Positions 1 through 8,242 of a stretch of 64,000 nucleotides of DNA are shown here, piece by piece; the first letter of the stretch is position 1; every line of letters begins with the position of its first letter. This DNA is from Phytohabitans flavus (lineage in GTDB: Bacteria > Actinomycetota > Actinomycetes > Mycobacteriales > Micromonosporaceae): NCBI RefSeq assembly GCF_011764545.1, contig NZ_AP022870.1:1658001-1722000 (forward strand), written 5' to 3'. The notes under the pieces were generated by a model. It made no database searches. It worked only from the letters and a program-made list of their open reading frames with translations, and had not been told where the DNA came from. The position numbers were made by a program, and so were the translations under genes.

Positions 1-1153
1 TCTCTTCGGCCGTCGGCGGCGGTTGGCGGTGCAACGGGCACCCGCCGAACGACGTGCCTCGCGCGACGAACGCGACGGCGCCGCGGCTGACGGGCAGTCC
101 CTGATCGCGAAGCTGGTCTCGAGACCAGCTGGTGCACTGGGTCAGGTTAAACCGGTGGGAATGGGCGTAGTCGGACAGCGTCTGGTAGATCGCGGGCCAC
201 CACGGCTGGGGCAACCGGGGCAGGTCGAGCTGGTCAACTAGGCGCTCGACGGGCTCTGGAAGCATGATGCGTTGCGGTGCTGCTGCGGCCGGCTCCCGAG
301 CGAAGTGCCGGCTGTCGTCCCACAAGAAGTGTTGCGACATCCGAAGGTTCGGAAACTCCAGGCTTGCCACGGCCCGGGCGAAACTGCCGAAGCCGAACCA
401 GTTGCTGTCGCTCACCGACTGACCGAGCTGGCTTCGCAGCCGGGAAGCGAGCGATGCCATGTTCAACGGCTCCGACGCCGCGTTGTACTCGCCGGTCACT
501 ACCGATCGAAACGCCTCGTACGCCTCGCGGTGGCCAGGAGCAGTGGTGTCAACGTCGACGACACGATCATCGAACTCGCTGTCGATCTCGTCATTGAGAT
601 CGACGGGTTCACCTTGAACCAGTGCTAGCAGCTGTTGGCTGTCAAGAACCTGGTCTGCGATCGCGGTGAAGGCCTCGGCCGCATCGGCCGGTGACACGAT
701 CATGGTTCGTCGGTCGGAGCGGCGCAGTCGTTGCAGCAACGGCGTCATGTCGGAGTCACCGGACGCGATGACGAACTCGTCGTACCGGGTATCAGCTGAC
801 AGAGCGTCAACGGCGTCGACGACGATCCTGATGTCGGCTGCGTTCTTCGTCCCGCTGTAGCGAGGGCAGTCGATCACGTCGAAACCGGCGCGGACGAACC
901 AGGGCCGGAACTTCGAGAAGAACAACCGCGTCTGCTCTCCAGCCGTGTCCGTGTGGTACACCCACCCTGCGGGGTTGAGGTAGCAGCGCAGAAGCAGCCA
1001 GCGTCGCGGACCATCTGTCGTGGCCGTCGTCAACAACCGGCGCAGCCACGCTCCCGGATCGTTCGCAAACTGAACCGCCACGTCGGGATCCAGCTTGTAG
1101 AGCCCGCCGAATACGTTGTCGAAGTCGAGGTAGAGAGCGGCTCGGACACCCAC
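1..1153 (-). CDS. NYN-domain (PIN-like nuclease) protein with LOTUS-like region, partial
   Basis: An open frame of 384 codons starts at a GTG at 1153 and runs off the left edge, so the C-terminus is missing. An in-frame TAG lies four codons upstream, so no earlier start is possible; no clear ribosome site is seen. Residues about 5-160 look like an NYN domain: a start with AALYLDFDNVFGGLY (acidic LDFDN motif), a middle GTKNAADIRIVVDA and a later VIASGDSDMTPLLQRL, the usual spaced acidic residues of this metal-dependent nuclease fold. Around residues 215-280 there is an OST-HTH/LOTUS-like stretch (ASRLRSQLGQSVSDSNWFGF), a module often joined to NYN domains and thought to bind RNA. RNA cleavage is the family expectation; the substrate is unknown. 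Confidence 0.8.
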   Translation of the reverse strand, partial: MGVRAALYLDFDNVFGGLYKLDPDVAVQFANDPGAWLRRLLTTATTDGPRRWLLLRCYLNPAGWVYHTDTAGEQTRLFFSKFRPWFVRAGFDVIDCPRYSGTKNAADIRIVVDAVDALSADTRYDEFVIASGDSDMTPLLQRLRRSDRRTMIVSPADAAEAFTAIADQVLDSQQLLALVQGEPVDLNDEIDSEFDDRVVDVDTTAPGHREAYEAFRSVVTGEYNAASEPLNMASLASRLRSQLGQSVSDSNWFGFGSFARAVASLEFPNLRMSQHFLWDDSRHFAREPAAAAPQRIMLPEPVERLVDQLDLPRLPQPWWPAIYQTLSDYAHSHRFNLTQCTSWSRDQLRDQGLPVSRGAVAFVARGTSFGGCPLHRQPPPTAEE

Positions 1154-1212
1154 CGGGGCAATCTAGCAATGGCGCCTCCGCGGACACGAGCCACGGGCGC
1201 CTCTGTGACGAT

Positions 1213-1773
1213 CTATGGGGCGAGCAATGCCTGGGTCAGGACCGTGAGGTTGGATACGACCGGGCTCTGGGGGTCGGCTAGGTGTTTGCGTGGATCGCGT
1301 CCGCATTCGCAGCCGAGGCCGATGGCACCTGCCCGCTGGACCCGGCGCAGCCGCCCGACCGAACCGCTTACGGCGAGGCAAGAAGCAAGCGGCACGCCGA
1401 GCAGATAGGTCGCCCGTTCAGCGGTGTTCCCGGCATCGACTGCGGAAAGGTCGAGACCTTGCCGGGCTGCTACAGCATTGATGTGCGTGTCCAGCGTGTG
1501 CGTCCGGATAGCTGCCAACACCGCGTGCTCGGACAGGTCGCTGATCACCGCCACCTTGCGGTCAGTGGCAGCACAGGCGGCGAGAAGTCGGTCCAGGCTC
1601 CGCGCCGGCTTGGCGGTGATCGTCGCGTCCAGCTCCAGACCCGACACAAGCGCCGCTGCCTCAGCGGCATGGTCGGGTTCCCGCTCGGCGAGGTATGCCA
1701 GCGTCTGGTGGATCCCGAACACTGAAAGTGTGATCGGCACGGGGCGCGGCCGGTACTCACCGAGCGGGAGCAC
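1213..1773 (-). CDS. HAD-like hydrolase, N-terminally incomplete
   Basis: The 186-codon frame has the middle and C-terminal parts of a haloacid dehalogenase-type phosphatase: a helical cap-like part (SVFGIHQTLAYLAEREPDHA), a motif II segment KVAVISDLSEHAVLAAI with a strand followed by Ser/Asp, and a late GVPLASCLAVSGSVGRLRR followed by an alpha/beta end. The N-terminal DxDGT nucleophile motif is absent: the frame upstream of the GTG at 1773 stays open to a TAG at 1893 but reads as unrelated sequence. The gene is therefore a decayed copy, or a frameshift near 1770 separates motif I. Catalysis is doubtful without the nucleophile Asp. It lies 60 bp upstream of the NYN gene on the same strand. 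Confidence 0.45.
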   Translation of the reverse strand: MLPLGEYRPRPVPITLSVFGIHQTLAYLAEREPDHAAEAAALVSGLELDATITAKPARSLDRLLAACAATDRKVAVISDLSEHAVLAAIRTHTLDTHINAVAARQGLDLSAVDAGNTAERATYLLGVPLASCLAVSGSVGRLRRVQRAGAIGLGCECGRDPRKHLADPQSPVVSNLTVLTQALLAP

Positions 1774-2009
1774 GAGAGCCCGGCTGACGGCCCTTGCCTC
1801 AACGCCGGAATTGCAGCAGCGGACGAGGCGCGAGCTACTAGCGTGTGCGCCGCCGAGTTCACGGTCGTGCCCGCCGATCGTGTCGTGCCGCTACCCGACG
1901 AGGCAGTCTCGATATCGGCGCCCCGCTCGGCAGGCCCGCGTTCACCGCCCCGCGCGCATCGTCGCCGAGGATGGGCCGCAGCCGTTCCGCTAGGCGCCGC
2001 ACGGGAACG

Positions 2010-2453
2010 TCATGCTGTGGCCGGACAGCCCAGGCCCCGTCGCCGGCCGTCGCCAATGGTCAATACGCGTTCCACACGATGTCGGGGTGGCCGCACCCGC
2101 GCGGCTCGCGGCTCGCCCTTGCCATCGGTCAGCCCGAGCCGGCCGACGAGCAACCCGTCGCCGCCGTGCGCCGCACGCAGCAGTTCGGTCGACACGTCGC
2201 CGAACAGCATGGGCAGGTCCTGCGGGTCCGCATCGCTCGGGACCTGGACGCGGAACGCCTTCGGATTCACTGCCATCGCCACGTCTCCCGGACCGGCGCA
2301 GACCAACTCCAGCAAGAAGTGCACCATCCATGCCGTCCACAGTGGTGATGACGCATCCTGCTGGCTGGGCGGCGGTGGTGCATCCGGCGAACTACGAGCC
2401 GTATAGACAAAGGTTGACACGCCGCCCCTTCGCCGTTCCGTCTCGAATACCAT
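2010..2453 (-). CDS. Hypothetical protein, possibly frameshifted
   Basis: I do not recognise this protein. The middle of the frame (residues about 60-110, with AVNPKAFRVQVPSDADPQDL and TELLRAAHGGDGLLVGRLGL) has the balanced composition of a real protein. The last 35 residues turn arginine-rich, as expected for reading out of frame. A neighbouring frame there would end with CGHPDIVWNAY and a stop at 2060, which looks more natural, so an indel near 2090-2110 is possible. It sits downstream of xylB with a 54-bp gap and may be the last gene of that transcript. The 236 bases between it and the HAD-like gene hold no convincing gene. Confidence 0.3.
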   Translation of the reverse strand: MVFETERRRGGVSTFVYTARSSPDAPPPPSQQDASSPLWTAWMVHFLLELVCAGPGDVAMAVNPKAFRVQVPSDADPQDLPMLFGDVSTELLRAAHGGDGLLVGRLGLTDGKGEPRAARVRPPRHRVERVLTIGDGRRRGLGCPATA

Positions 2454-2507
2454 GAGCCCTGCAGCAGGTCGACGCTCTGCGCGGCGGTGACGGCGGCGGA
2501 CGTGCCG

Positions 2508-3926
2508 TCAGTCAGCGTGGTCGGGGACGTTTGCGCGGGCGACGGCGTACCGTTCGCGGACTGCCGGCACGGCGTCTGCGTCGTACACCTCGACCTGCCC
2601 GACCGTCCACGCCGGCGGCCGCTGCCCGCCGGACACTACCCAGGCCGCCTGGCGGGCGGCGCCGTCCGCGACGTATTCCCCCAGCGGTGGGGGGACGAGC
2701 ACGGGGCAGCCGAAGACCGTAGGCGCGATCCGGCGCACCGCCTCCGAGCGGGCGCCGCCGCCGACCAGGATGACCCGGTTGACCGTCGTGCCCTGCGCGA
2801 TCATCGCATCCAGCCCGTCGGCGAGTGAGCACAGAATGCCCTCCACCGCCGCGCGGGCCAGGTGCGCGGGGGTCGAGGTCCGCAGGGTCAGGCCGTGCGC
2901 GGCTCCGGTGGCGTACGGGCGGTTTGGTGTGCGCTCGCCCTCCAGGTAGGGCACCAGGGCCAGCCCGTCGGCGCCCGGTGGGGCGGACAGCGCCAGCGCG
3001 GACAGCTCCGCGTGGTCCACCCGCAGCAAGGTTGCTGCCGCGTCCAGCACCCGGGCGGCGTTGAGCGTGCACACCACTGGCAGGAAACGGCCGGTCGTAT
3101 CGGCGAACCCGGCCACGATCCCGCTCGCGTCGGCGGCCGGCACATCAGAAACGGTGGACACTATGCCGGAGGTGCCGATCGACACGATGACGTCGCCCGA
3201 CTCGGCGCCGACACCCAGCGCCGCCGCGGCGCAGTCGCCGGCGCCGGGGCCCAGCGGCGCGCCGGTGCGCAGGTGCCCGGCCCGGCCGGTGGGCCCGAGC
3301 ACCTGCGGCAGCAGCAGGCCATCCCGACCGAACGCCAACCGGATCAGGTCCGAACGGTACTCACCGGTCGCGGCCGACCAGTACCCGGTCCCGCTGGCGT
3401 CGCTGCGGTCGGTGCGCAGAGCATCCAGCCCCGGCGCGCCGGCCAGACGCCAGGTCAGCCAGTCGTGCGGCAGACACACCGCAGCCGTACGGGCGGCGTT
3501 CTCAGGCTCGACCGAGGCCAGCCAGCGCAGCTTGCTGACGGTGAAGCTGGCCACCGGTACCAGGCCGACCGCCTCCGCCCAGGCTCGCTGCCCGGCCTCG
3601 CCGCCGCCGAGATCCGAGATCAGGTCGGCGGCGGCGCCGGCCGAGCGGGTGTCGTTCCACAGCAAGGCGTCCCGAACCACGGCGCCTTCCGTGTCCAGGC
3701 ACACCATGCCTTGCTGCTGCCCGGCGACCGAGGCGGCCGCCACGTCGTCCAGACCGCCAGCCTGTGCGACCGCGTTGGACAGCGCGGCCTCCCAGGCGGC
3801 CGGCGGCACAGCGGTGCCGCGCGGGTGCGGTGCGCGGCCCTCGCGCACCAGCTTCCCGGTCTCGGCGTCGCGGATGACGACTTTGCACGACTGGGTCGAC
3901 GAGTCGACCCCGGCGACGAGCGGCAC
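2508..3926 (-). CDS. xylB: Xylulokinase
   Basis: This FGGY-family carbohydrate kinase phosphorylates D-xylulose with ATP to D-xylulose 5-phosphate, feeding the pentose phosphate pathway. The 472-residue length fits actinobacterial XylB. The N-terminus [20 protein letters not shown] carries the phosphate-binding DSSTQS loop; [10 protein letters not shown] and the [14 protein letters not shown] motif (sugar-site Trp-Asn-Asp) follow; the C-terminal half has [12 protein letters not shown] and the FGGY-type [16 protein letters not shown]. The start is a GTG at 3926 with GGGAGG a few bases upstream. It lies just downstream of a xylA remnant, the normal xylA-xylB order, so the pair was once a xylose operon. 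With xylA destroyed, XylB would need xylulose from elsewhere or a second xylA in the genome. Confidence 0.93.
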   Translation of the reverse strand: MPLVAGVDSSTQSCKVVIRDAETGKLVREGRAPHPRGTAVPPAAWEAALSNAVAQAGGLDDVAAASVAGQQQGMVCLDTEGAVVRDALLWNDTRSAGAAADLISDLGGGEAGQRAWAEAVGLVPVASFTVSKLRWLASVEPENAARTAAVCLPHDWLTWRLAGAPGLDALRTDRSDASGTGYWSAATGEYRSDLIRLAFGRDGLLLPQVLGPTGRAGHLRTGAPLGPGAGDCAAAALGVGAESGDVIVSIGTSGIVSTVSDVPAADASGIVAGFADTTGRFLPVVCTLNAARVLDAAATLLRVDHAELSALALSAPPGADGLALVPYLEGERTPNRPYATGAAHGLTLRTSTPAHLARAAVEGILCSLADGLDAMIAQGTTVNRVILVGGGARSEAVRRIAPTVFGCPVLVPPPLGEYVADGAARQAAWVVSGGQRPPAWTVGQVEVYDADAVPAVRERYAVARANVPDHAD

Positions 3927-3939
3927 CGTTCCTCCCGGG

Positions 3940-4344
3940 GTTGTCGGTTACGGGTCAGATGGCGTGGTTGGTAGGGGCGGATCAGGTGGGCGACGGCGAG
4001 CCGGACGAACCCGAAGCCCTCGGCGCCGACCGTGGCGGCGGCGAGATCCTCGAACGCGTCCCGGTCAACCAGCAGGTCCACGTACGTCTTCTTCAGGCGG
4101 ATCTCATCCAGCACGTGATGGAAGCGGGCGCTGTGCTCATCGCGTGCGGTCGGGTCCGAGCCGAACCGGATCTGGTCGTCGTCATAAAGGTCACGGCGTA
4201 CGCGCCGAGCATGGCCAGCTTGCGCACGGTCTCCACGATGCCGAGCGTCGGATGGGTCGGGTCACCGAAGAGATCCTTGGCCCGTCAGCCGACGGTCCAC
4301 GGACCAAAGGTGAGAGGGTCATCGCGAGTCGGCTGAATCGACAT
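3940..4344 (-). pseudogene. xylA: Xylose isomerase remnant with internal deletion
   Basis: The sequence begins with a proper start: ATG at 4344 behind GGAGG, reading MSIQPTRDDPLTFGPWTVG, the normal xylose isomerase N-terminus. The frame then meets TGA. In other frames the family sequence continues with DLFGDPTHPTLGIVETVRKL and LGAYAVTF, then FGSDPTARDEH, and jumps directly to KTYVDLLVDRDAFEDL and GAEGFGFVRLAVAHLI, the extreme C-terminus of XylA. Only about 130 codons remain of roughly 390, so the catalytic barrel with its metal ligands is missing. This is a true internal deletion plus point frameshifts, unlike the single-base breaks elsewhere in the window. The end near 3940 is approximate because the original stop is lost. 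Confidence 0.85.
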
Positions 4345-4747
4345 GGTGGACCTCCGTCCGCCGATAGAGCCGGGCAACGCGCAAGATTTGTTCAATGGAT
4401 GAATTATTTGACGGTGCCACGGCGTTGTCAACACTGTGACCCAGCCGGCCGGCGGGGTCGCCCAGACCCCTGACCTTGTGGCCTGGCCGGAGGCGACCAA
4501 ACCCCGGGCCAGCTCGTCGGTGATTTCGGCTATCGCGTGGGCGGCCCCCGGGGCCCGAGCCGCCGCGGCTGATCATCCGCAGCGGCCGGGCCGGGAGGCC
4601 TCGGCTGGCGGCCCCGCGACGTCGAGTCCGCGATCGTGGAGATCGCCGAGGAGGCTGTTGCAGGACTAGGAATTCTGCCCGGTACGCCGGGGCGGCGTTC
4701 GTTCGAGCATGGTGTGGACAGCACATCCGACCTGCGAAGGAACGCAG
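4345..4747. other. Intergenic region upstream of xylA remnant and lectin gene
   Basis: No gene is supported here. The divergent promoters of the xyl remnant and the lectin gene should lie in this stretch. A conspicuous AT-rich island at about 4385-4412 (AAGATTTGTTCAATGG followed by ATGAATTATTTGA) stands out in otherwise GC-rich DNA, just upstream of the xylA ribosome site, and could be the old xyl promoter or operator. I found no clear xylR (ROK regulator) coding sequence. Confidence 0.3.
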
Positions 4748-6073
4748 ATGAAGCGCATTGTTTCGTCCCTGGCGGCGCTCGGCACGACGCTGCTGGTGGC
4801 CGCCGGGGTCTTGCTGGGCGTGCCGGCGTCGCCGGCCGCCGCCGACGTCTTCGAGGCGGGGGAGGGCCAGCTCGGCAGACCGTCGTCCCTGCTGCTGGAG
4901 ATCCGCCTGAGCTCCTCCGGCCAGCTACTCACCGTGCACGGCGACAGCACCGCCAGTGGGGCCATTGTCGATGTGCACCGTAAGGTCACCACCGCCGATG
5001 GGCTGGCGCAGCGTAACCAGTTGTGGCAGTTCCTGCCCGATGGCGGGCATGACCTCCTGTGGGGAGGTCCGGGCCGGCTACGCAACGTCAACTCCGGCAA
5101 GTGCCTCGACGTGGTCGCCGGCGGCACCGACACCGAGCGGTTCCAGCAGGTGGCCTGCGAGGCGGCTGCGCGCTGGCGGGCGAGTGAGACTGGCCCGGGC
5201 TCCAAGCGGTTCAGCCTGCGGGCGGCCGGCACCAACCGCTACCTCGGCATCAACGAGCCGTTCTGCGTCGCCCCGGACAACACCCGGCTGCGTAGCAAGT
5301 TCGAGACCGGCAACGACTGCGCCGACTGGACGATCGTGCAGATGGGCGGCGACGCCTTCTTCCTGGGCAACAGCTACAACGCCGGCCTGCGCATCGACAG
5401 CAACGACCCGGCCAACGGCTGGAACACCCCGGCCCGCCTGAAGCCGGCCAACGACCAGAGCCCGACCCAACGGTGGTACTTCCAGCGGGCCGGCAGCACG
5501 ACGATCACGCGGCCGCCGGGCCTGATTGCGCCGCCGGGTATGTTTACCGAGCCGGACACGGCCTCGCTGTACCGGATTGTGAGCGTTCGCGGCAACGACT
5601 GGGAGCACGCCACGTGCCTGGGCACTCACGGCGACCAGCCGGCCGTCGGCGCCGTCGCCGACACCTGGGCCTGCGGCATCAACGGCGTCAACCAGCCCAA
5701 CCAGCTGTGGATCATCGGCAACACGTTGATCCACGCATCCCTCCTCGACGGTTCCCAGACGGCGTATTCCGGGGTGACGTCGCTGAACCTGAAGCCTCGC
5801 GGCGCCGACTTCGTCATAATGAACGCCGCCATGCTGGCCCCCGACCGCACCACCAAGAGCTACCCGGTGCTCTCGGCTGCGGACACGTCCGCCCCGGTCG
5901 ACGGGTCCTACCTGCGGATGCTGGAGCAGAACGCGCCTGGTGCGCTGCCGGGTTCCCAGACGTGGCAGCGTGTCCCGCTGCCCGCGCCGGCGCCCCCCAG
6001 CACGCCCGGCGGCGACGGCGGCTCGGGCCCGCGCTGCACCGGCTGGGCAATGTTCAAGTGCAAACCTAGGTGA
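4748..6073 (+). CDS. Secreted ricin-type beta-trefoil lectin-like protein
   Basis: The ATG at 4748 follows GAAGGA; an in-frame start 13 codons earlier has no ribosome site and would spoil the signal peptide. Residues 1-33 form a classical signal peptide (MKRIVSSLAALGTTLLVAAG, cleavage near PAAA-DV). The mature 408 residues read as carbohydrate-binding beta-trefoil repeats: NVNSGKCLDVVAGGTDTERF and several Q-x-W-type motifs (NQLWQFLP, TQRWYFQ, NQLWIIG, SQTWQRVP). No catalytic domain is attached. The C-terminus has a short Gly/Ser/Pro linker and ends CTGWAMFKCKPR, a possible disulfide tail. It probably binds glycans outside the cell; the sugar is unknown. It stands alone between the xyl remnants and a terminator. 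Confidence 0.85.
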   Translation: MKRIVSSLAALGTTLLVAAGVLLGVPASPAAADVFEAGEGQLGRPSSLLLEIRLSSSGQLLTVHGDSTASGAIVDVHRKVTTADGLAQRNQLWQFLPDGGHDLLWGGPGRLRNVNSGKCLDVVAGGTDTERFQQVACEAAARWRASETGPGSKRFSLRAAGTNRYLGINEPFCVAPDNTRLRSKFETGNDCADWTIVQMGGDAFFLGNSYNAGLRIDSNDPANGWNTPARLKPANDQSPTQRWYFQRAGSTTITRPPGLIAPPGMFTEPDTASLYRIVSVRGNDWEHATCLGTHGDQPAVGAVADTWACGINGVNQPNQLWIIGNTLIHASLLDGSQTAYSGVTSLNLKPRGADFVIMNAAMLAPDRTTKSYPVLSAADTSAPVDGSYLRMLEQNAPGALPGSQTWQRVPLPAPAPPSTPGGDGGSGPRCTGWAMFKCKPR

Positions 6074-6091
6074 GATCACCGATCATCGCCG

Positions 6092-6121
6092 TGCCGGGGC
6101 CGCGACCCAGCCGCCCCGGCA
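6092..6121. terminator. Hairpin between convergent genes
   Basis: TGCCGGGGC and GCCCCGGCA form a perfect 9-bp stem with a 12-base loop, 18 bp after the lectin stop and 22 bp before the ynfA stop. It is well placed to end both convergent transcripts. There is no T-run, as is usual in high-GC actinomycetes. Confidence 0.6.
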
Positions 6122-6143
6122 TCTGGGCTCGGCTGCCGCCTCA

Positions 6144-6476
6144 TCAGCCGCGTGGGGCGTACATGATGATCGCGACCCCGGCCAGGCATATCGCCGCGCC
6201 GATCAGGTCGTACCGGTCGGGGCGGAACTTGTCGACAACGATTCCCCAGGCCAGCGAGCCGGCCACGAAGATGCCGCCGTAGGCGGCCAGGATTCGGCCG
6301 AAGTGAGCGTCCGGCTGCAGGGTGGCGACGAAGCCGTAGAGGCCGAGGGCGACGACGCCCGCGCCGATCCACAGCAGCCCGCGGTGTTCCCGGACGCCTT
6401 GCCAGACCAGCCAGGCGCCGCCGATCTCCGCGACGGCGGCGAGCAGGAACAGGCCGATGGACCGGGCAAGTGTCAT
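6144..6476 (-). CDS. ynfA: YnfA family (UPF0060) small membrane protein
   Basis: This 110-residue integral membrane protein has four predicted helices, about the family's usual length. Family hallmarks are visible: [20 protein letters not shown], the [20 protein letters not shown] stretch and the C-terminal [19 protein letters not shown]. YnfA proteins resemble small multidrug resistance transporters. ATG at 6476 (MTLARSIG) is chosen because helix 1 begins right after it; a longer start adds only six poorly conserved residues. It is the last gene of the MerR-type cluster, 64 bp behind the small Cys-rich membrane gene, so a role in metal or toxic-compound efflux is plausible but inferred from position only. 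Confidence 0.85.
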   Translation of the reverse strand: MTLARSIGLFLLAAVAEIGGAWLVWQGVREHRGLLWIGAGVVALGLYGFVATLQPDAHFGRILAAYGGIFVAGSLAWGIVVDKFRPDRYDLIGAAICLAGVAIIMYAPRG

Positions 6477-6539
6477 GGTCGTATGCCAGCACACCGGTGC
6501 CGGGCCTGATCAACGGGCTCGGCCGGCGCGGGTCGCGGG

Positions 6540-6863
6540 TCAGCAGGCACAGTTCCCGTCGGCGCAGCCGCCGCGCGCTGCGGCGGCGGATCCTGCGCTG
6601 CGGCGGCGGTGCAGCCACCACATGCCCAGCGCGGCGGTGGCCAGGACGGCCGCGATCGCGATCAGGGCGTTCCTCGCGATCGCGGCGCCGGCACCGGTCA
6701 GCACTCCGGCGGCGATCAGCAGCGGGAGGGTGCAGCACGCCGCGCAGGCCAGGGCGGCGAGCGCGCCGGTGACCTTGCTGCGGGCCGGTGGCGCGTTGTC
6801 CACCGCTGGTGGCGGGGCGTGCCGCGGGGTGAGTTCGACGGGTTGGGCGGTGGGTTGACTCAC
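6540..6863 (-). CDS. MerT/MerC-like small membrane protein, Cys-rich
   Basis: The 107-residue protein has a cytosolic N-terminus, a first helix containing LACAACCTLPLLIAAG (a Cys-Cys pair in the membrane, as in mercuric transporters), a second helix (ALIAIAAVLATAALGMWWL), and a tail ending CADGNCAC with four residues that could bind metal. The start codon overlaps the merR stop as ATGA, so the two are translationally coupled. The MerT-like inner-membrane metal uptake role is inferred from the vicinal cysteines and from merR; it lacks a typical MerT third helix, so related metal transporters are possible. The metal (Hg or another soft metal) cannot be told from sequence. Confidence 0.65.
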   Translation of the reverse strand: MSQPTAQPVELTPRHAPPPAVDNAPPARSKVTGALAALACAACCTLPLLIAAGVLTGAGAAIARNALIAIAAVLATAALGMWWLHRRRSAGSAAAARGGCADGNCAC

Positions 6864-7303
6864 GGGCTTCCTTCGGTGAGGTGGCTGATGTCGATGAACG
6901 GGAACGGACAGTCGGCGCAGGTGCAGTTGGTCAGGCTGTCGCAGCGGGCCGCGACGACATCGGCCAAAGCTGCCCGCATTGCTGTCAGGTCCGCGATTTT
7001 CGCGTCGATCTCGGCTAGCTTGTCTGTCGCGCGTTGCCGCAGATCTGGTGTCGGGTGCCGGCGGCGGCTCGTCTCCAGCAGCTCGGCGACCTCGTCGAGG
7101 GTGAACCCGAGGCGCTGTGCGGTCTTGATGACGCCGAGCAGCGCGACCGTGTCTGCCGGATAGACGCGGTGCCCGCCGATTGTGCGGGCCGGTGCGGCGA
7201 GCAGGCCGCGACGTTCGTAGTAGCGCAGCGTCTGAATGTTGACGCCGGCCTGTTCGGCGACTTCGCCGGTCCGCAGCCCAGCCGAGCCGTCGGCGGTGGC
7301 CAT
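6860..7303 (-). CDS. MerR-family metal-responsive regulator
   Basis: The N-terminal winged helix is typical (LRTGEVAEQAGVNIQTLRYY, then ERRGLL and GGHRVYPADTVALLG), followed by a long dimerisation helix (about residues 78-120). The C-terminus carries a metal-binding loop ARCDSLTNCTCADCPFPF with four cysteines, more than the few used by Tn501-type MerR. ATG at 7303 is chosen over a GTG 12 codons upstream because the HTH begins soon after it and GAGGG precedes it. Activators of this type twist a promoter with a 19-bp spacer; such a promoter is present at 7705-7735. The gene overlaps the downstream membrane protein gene and follows the 112-residue protein by 10 bp. Confidence 0.88.
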   Translation of the reverse strand: MATADGSAGLRTGEVAEQAGVNIQTLRYYERRGLLAAPARTIGGHRVYPADTVALLGVIKTAQRLGFTLDEVAELLETSRRRHPTPDLRQRATDKLAEIDAKIADLTAMRAALADVVAARCDSLTNCTCADCPFPFIDISHLTEGSP

Positions 7304-7313
7304 CACGCGGCCC

Positions 7314-7652
7314 TCACGGCAGCGCCGGTGTCGCTGCACGCTGGGCTAGCGATCCGAGTACGTCCGTGTACTGGGCCGGCACGACAACGTCCAGCCACAG
7401 CGCCTCACCATTGCCGGCCGCCCCGGGCGTGATCGTGAAGGAGAAGAACGAGCAGCACTGCGTCTCCCGGGCGGTCAGATCCCGTACCGTCTCGGCCAAT
7501 CCGGCGGGCCCGGTGAGCCACATCCGCACATGCTCGGCCGTAACCGGCTCGACGCGGCGCACCGCGGTCGCGAACAGCTCGTCGAACTCCGCCAGCCGCA
7601 GCGGCCGCTCGGCCGTCGGCAGCGTGCAAGCATCTGGCATCTCGAACGACAT
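7314..7652 (-). CDS. Conserved hypothetical protein with CC motif, first gene of MerR operon
   Basis: The start ATG at 7652 has AGGAG seven bases upstream. The 112-residue protein has no signal peptide or membrane helix. Its order is a start with ACTLPTAERPLRLAEFDELF, a middle AEHVRMWLTGPAGLAETVRD, the segment LTARETQCCSFFSFTI with adjacent cysteines, and an end with LWLDVVVPAQYTDVLGSLAQ. I recall proteins of this type next to merR genes in actinobacteria, but no function is established to my knowledge. The vicinal cysteines and the position directly behind a MerR-type promoter suggest soft-metal binding or metal handing-over in the cytoplasm; that is inference. Confidence 0.7.
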   Translation of the reverse strand: MSFEMPDACTLPTAERPLRLAEFDELFATAVRRVEPVTAEHVRMWLTGPAGLAETVRDLTARETQCCSFFSFTITPGAAGNGEALWLDVVVPAQYTDVLGSLAQRAATPALP

Positions 7653-7704
7653 GACACACTCCTGGGCACCTCGGGTGGCGCCGGAAGCGGCGCCGTCTCC
7701 TCGA

Positions 7705-7735
7705 CGGTAAGCCTGTACCCAGGTACCGAATGCAA
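7705..7735 (-). promoter_or_regulatory. MerR-type promoter with 19-bp spacer
   Basis: On the minus strand a -35 box TTGCAT (7735-7730) and a -10-like box TTACCG (7710-7705) are separated by exactly 19 bp, the over-long spacing that MerR activators need. The spacer is centred on the dyad GTACC-TG-GGTAC (7715-7726), which closely resembles the GTAC-containing half-sites of known MerR operators. It lies 53 bp upstream of the first gene of the operon. Confidence 0.75.
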
Positions 7736-8242
7736 GCCCGAGACCCCGTCACGCAACCAGATCCCACCGGACACCGGTCCACGTCCGCGCGCCCCGGGCT
7801 TGGCTACCGTCGCGACCGACGAACCGCCCAGCTGACCTGCGGATACTCTGGCCTGCACGAGGAAACGACCCGAGCAGGGTAGATTCCTGATCTAGCCGAT
7901 ACGAGACGAATACCACCGGTACGCCCAGAATCGCTGGGCATCATCCACAACACCGGCACGTGGTTCATCACCGCGGCCAATTCCGCACGCTGGGTATTGG
8001 TACCCCGGCGGTTCCGAATGGGCGCATAGCCTCGCGCCACCGGATTGCATAACAACACTCCATGCAGGTACGGAAACGATACCCCTGGTTAGGATCCGGA
8101 TTCGGAATGTCTGCGACGATCCCTGATCGGGGCACGGCCGCCTCGACCACGGTCGGCTCCACGCCTCCCTTCGGTCTTCTCCGGAAACGCCCACTCGGCG
8201 ATCGCCGCACCACTCGTCATCGCGAGACTGGAGGGTGACGGC
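7736..8242. other. Intergenic region, no gene recognised
   Basis: About 500 bases between the divergent MerR operon and the BTAD regulator gene. Frames across it are arginine- or serine-rich shadows. The right part should carry the promoter of the regulator gene; GGAGGG lies just before its GTG. Local base composition is somewhat less GC-rich at 7880-8100 than in the flanking genes. Confidence 0.5.

Noticed and set aside
4319..4726. ROK-type xylose regulator upstream of xylA
   Set aside because: I looked for HTH and ROK signatures in all frames of this gap and found only arginine-rich or proline-rich shadows.
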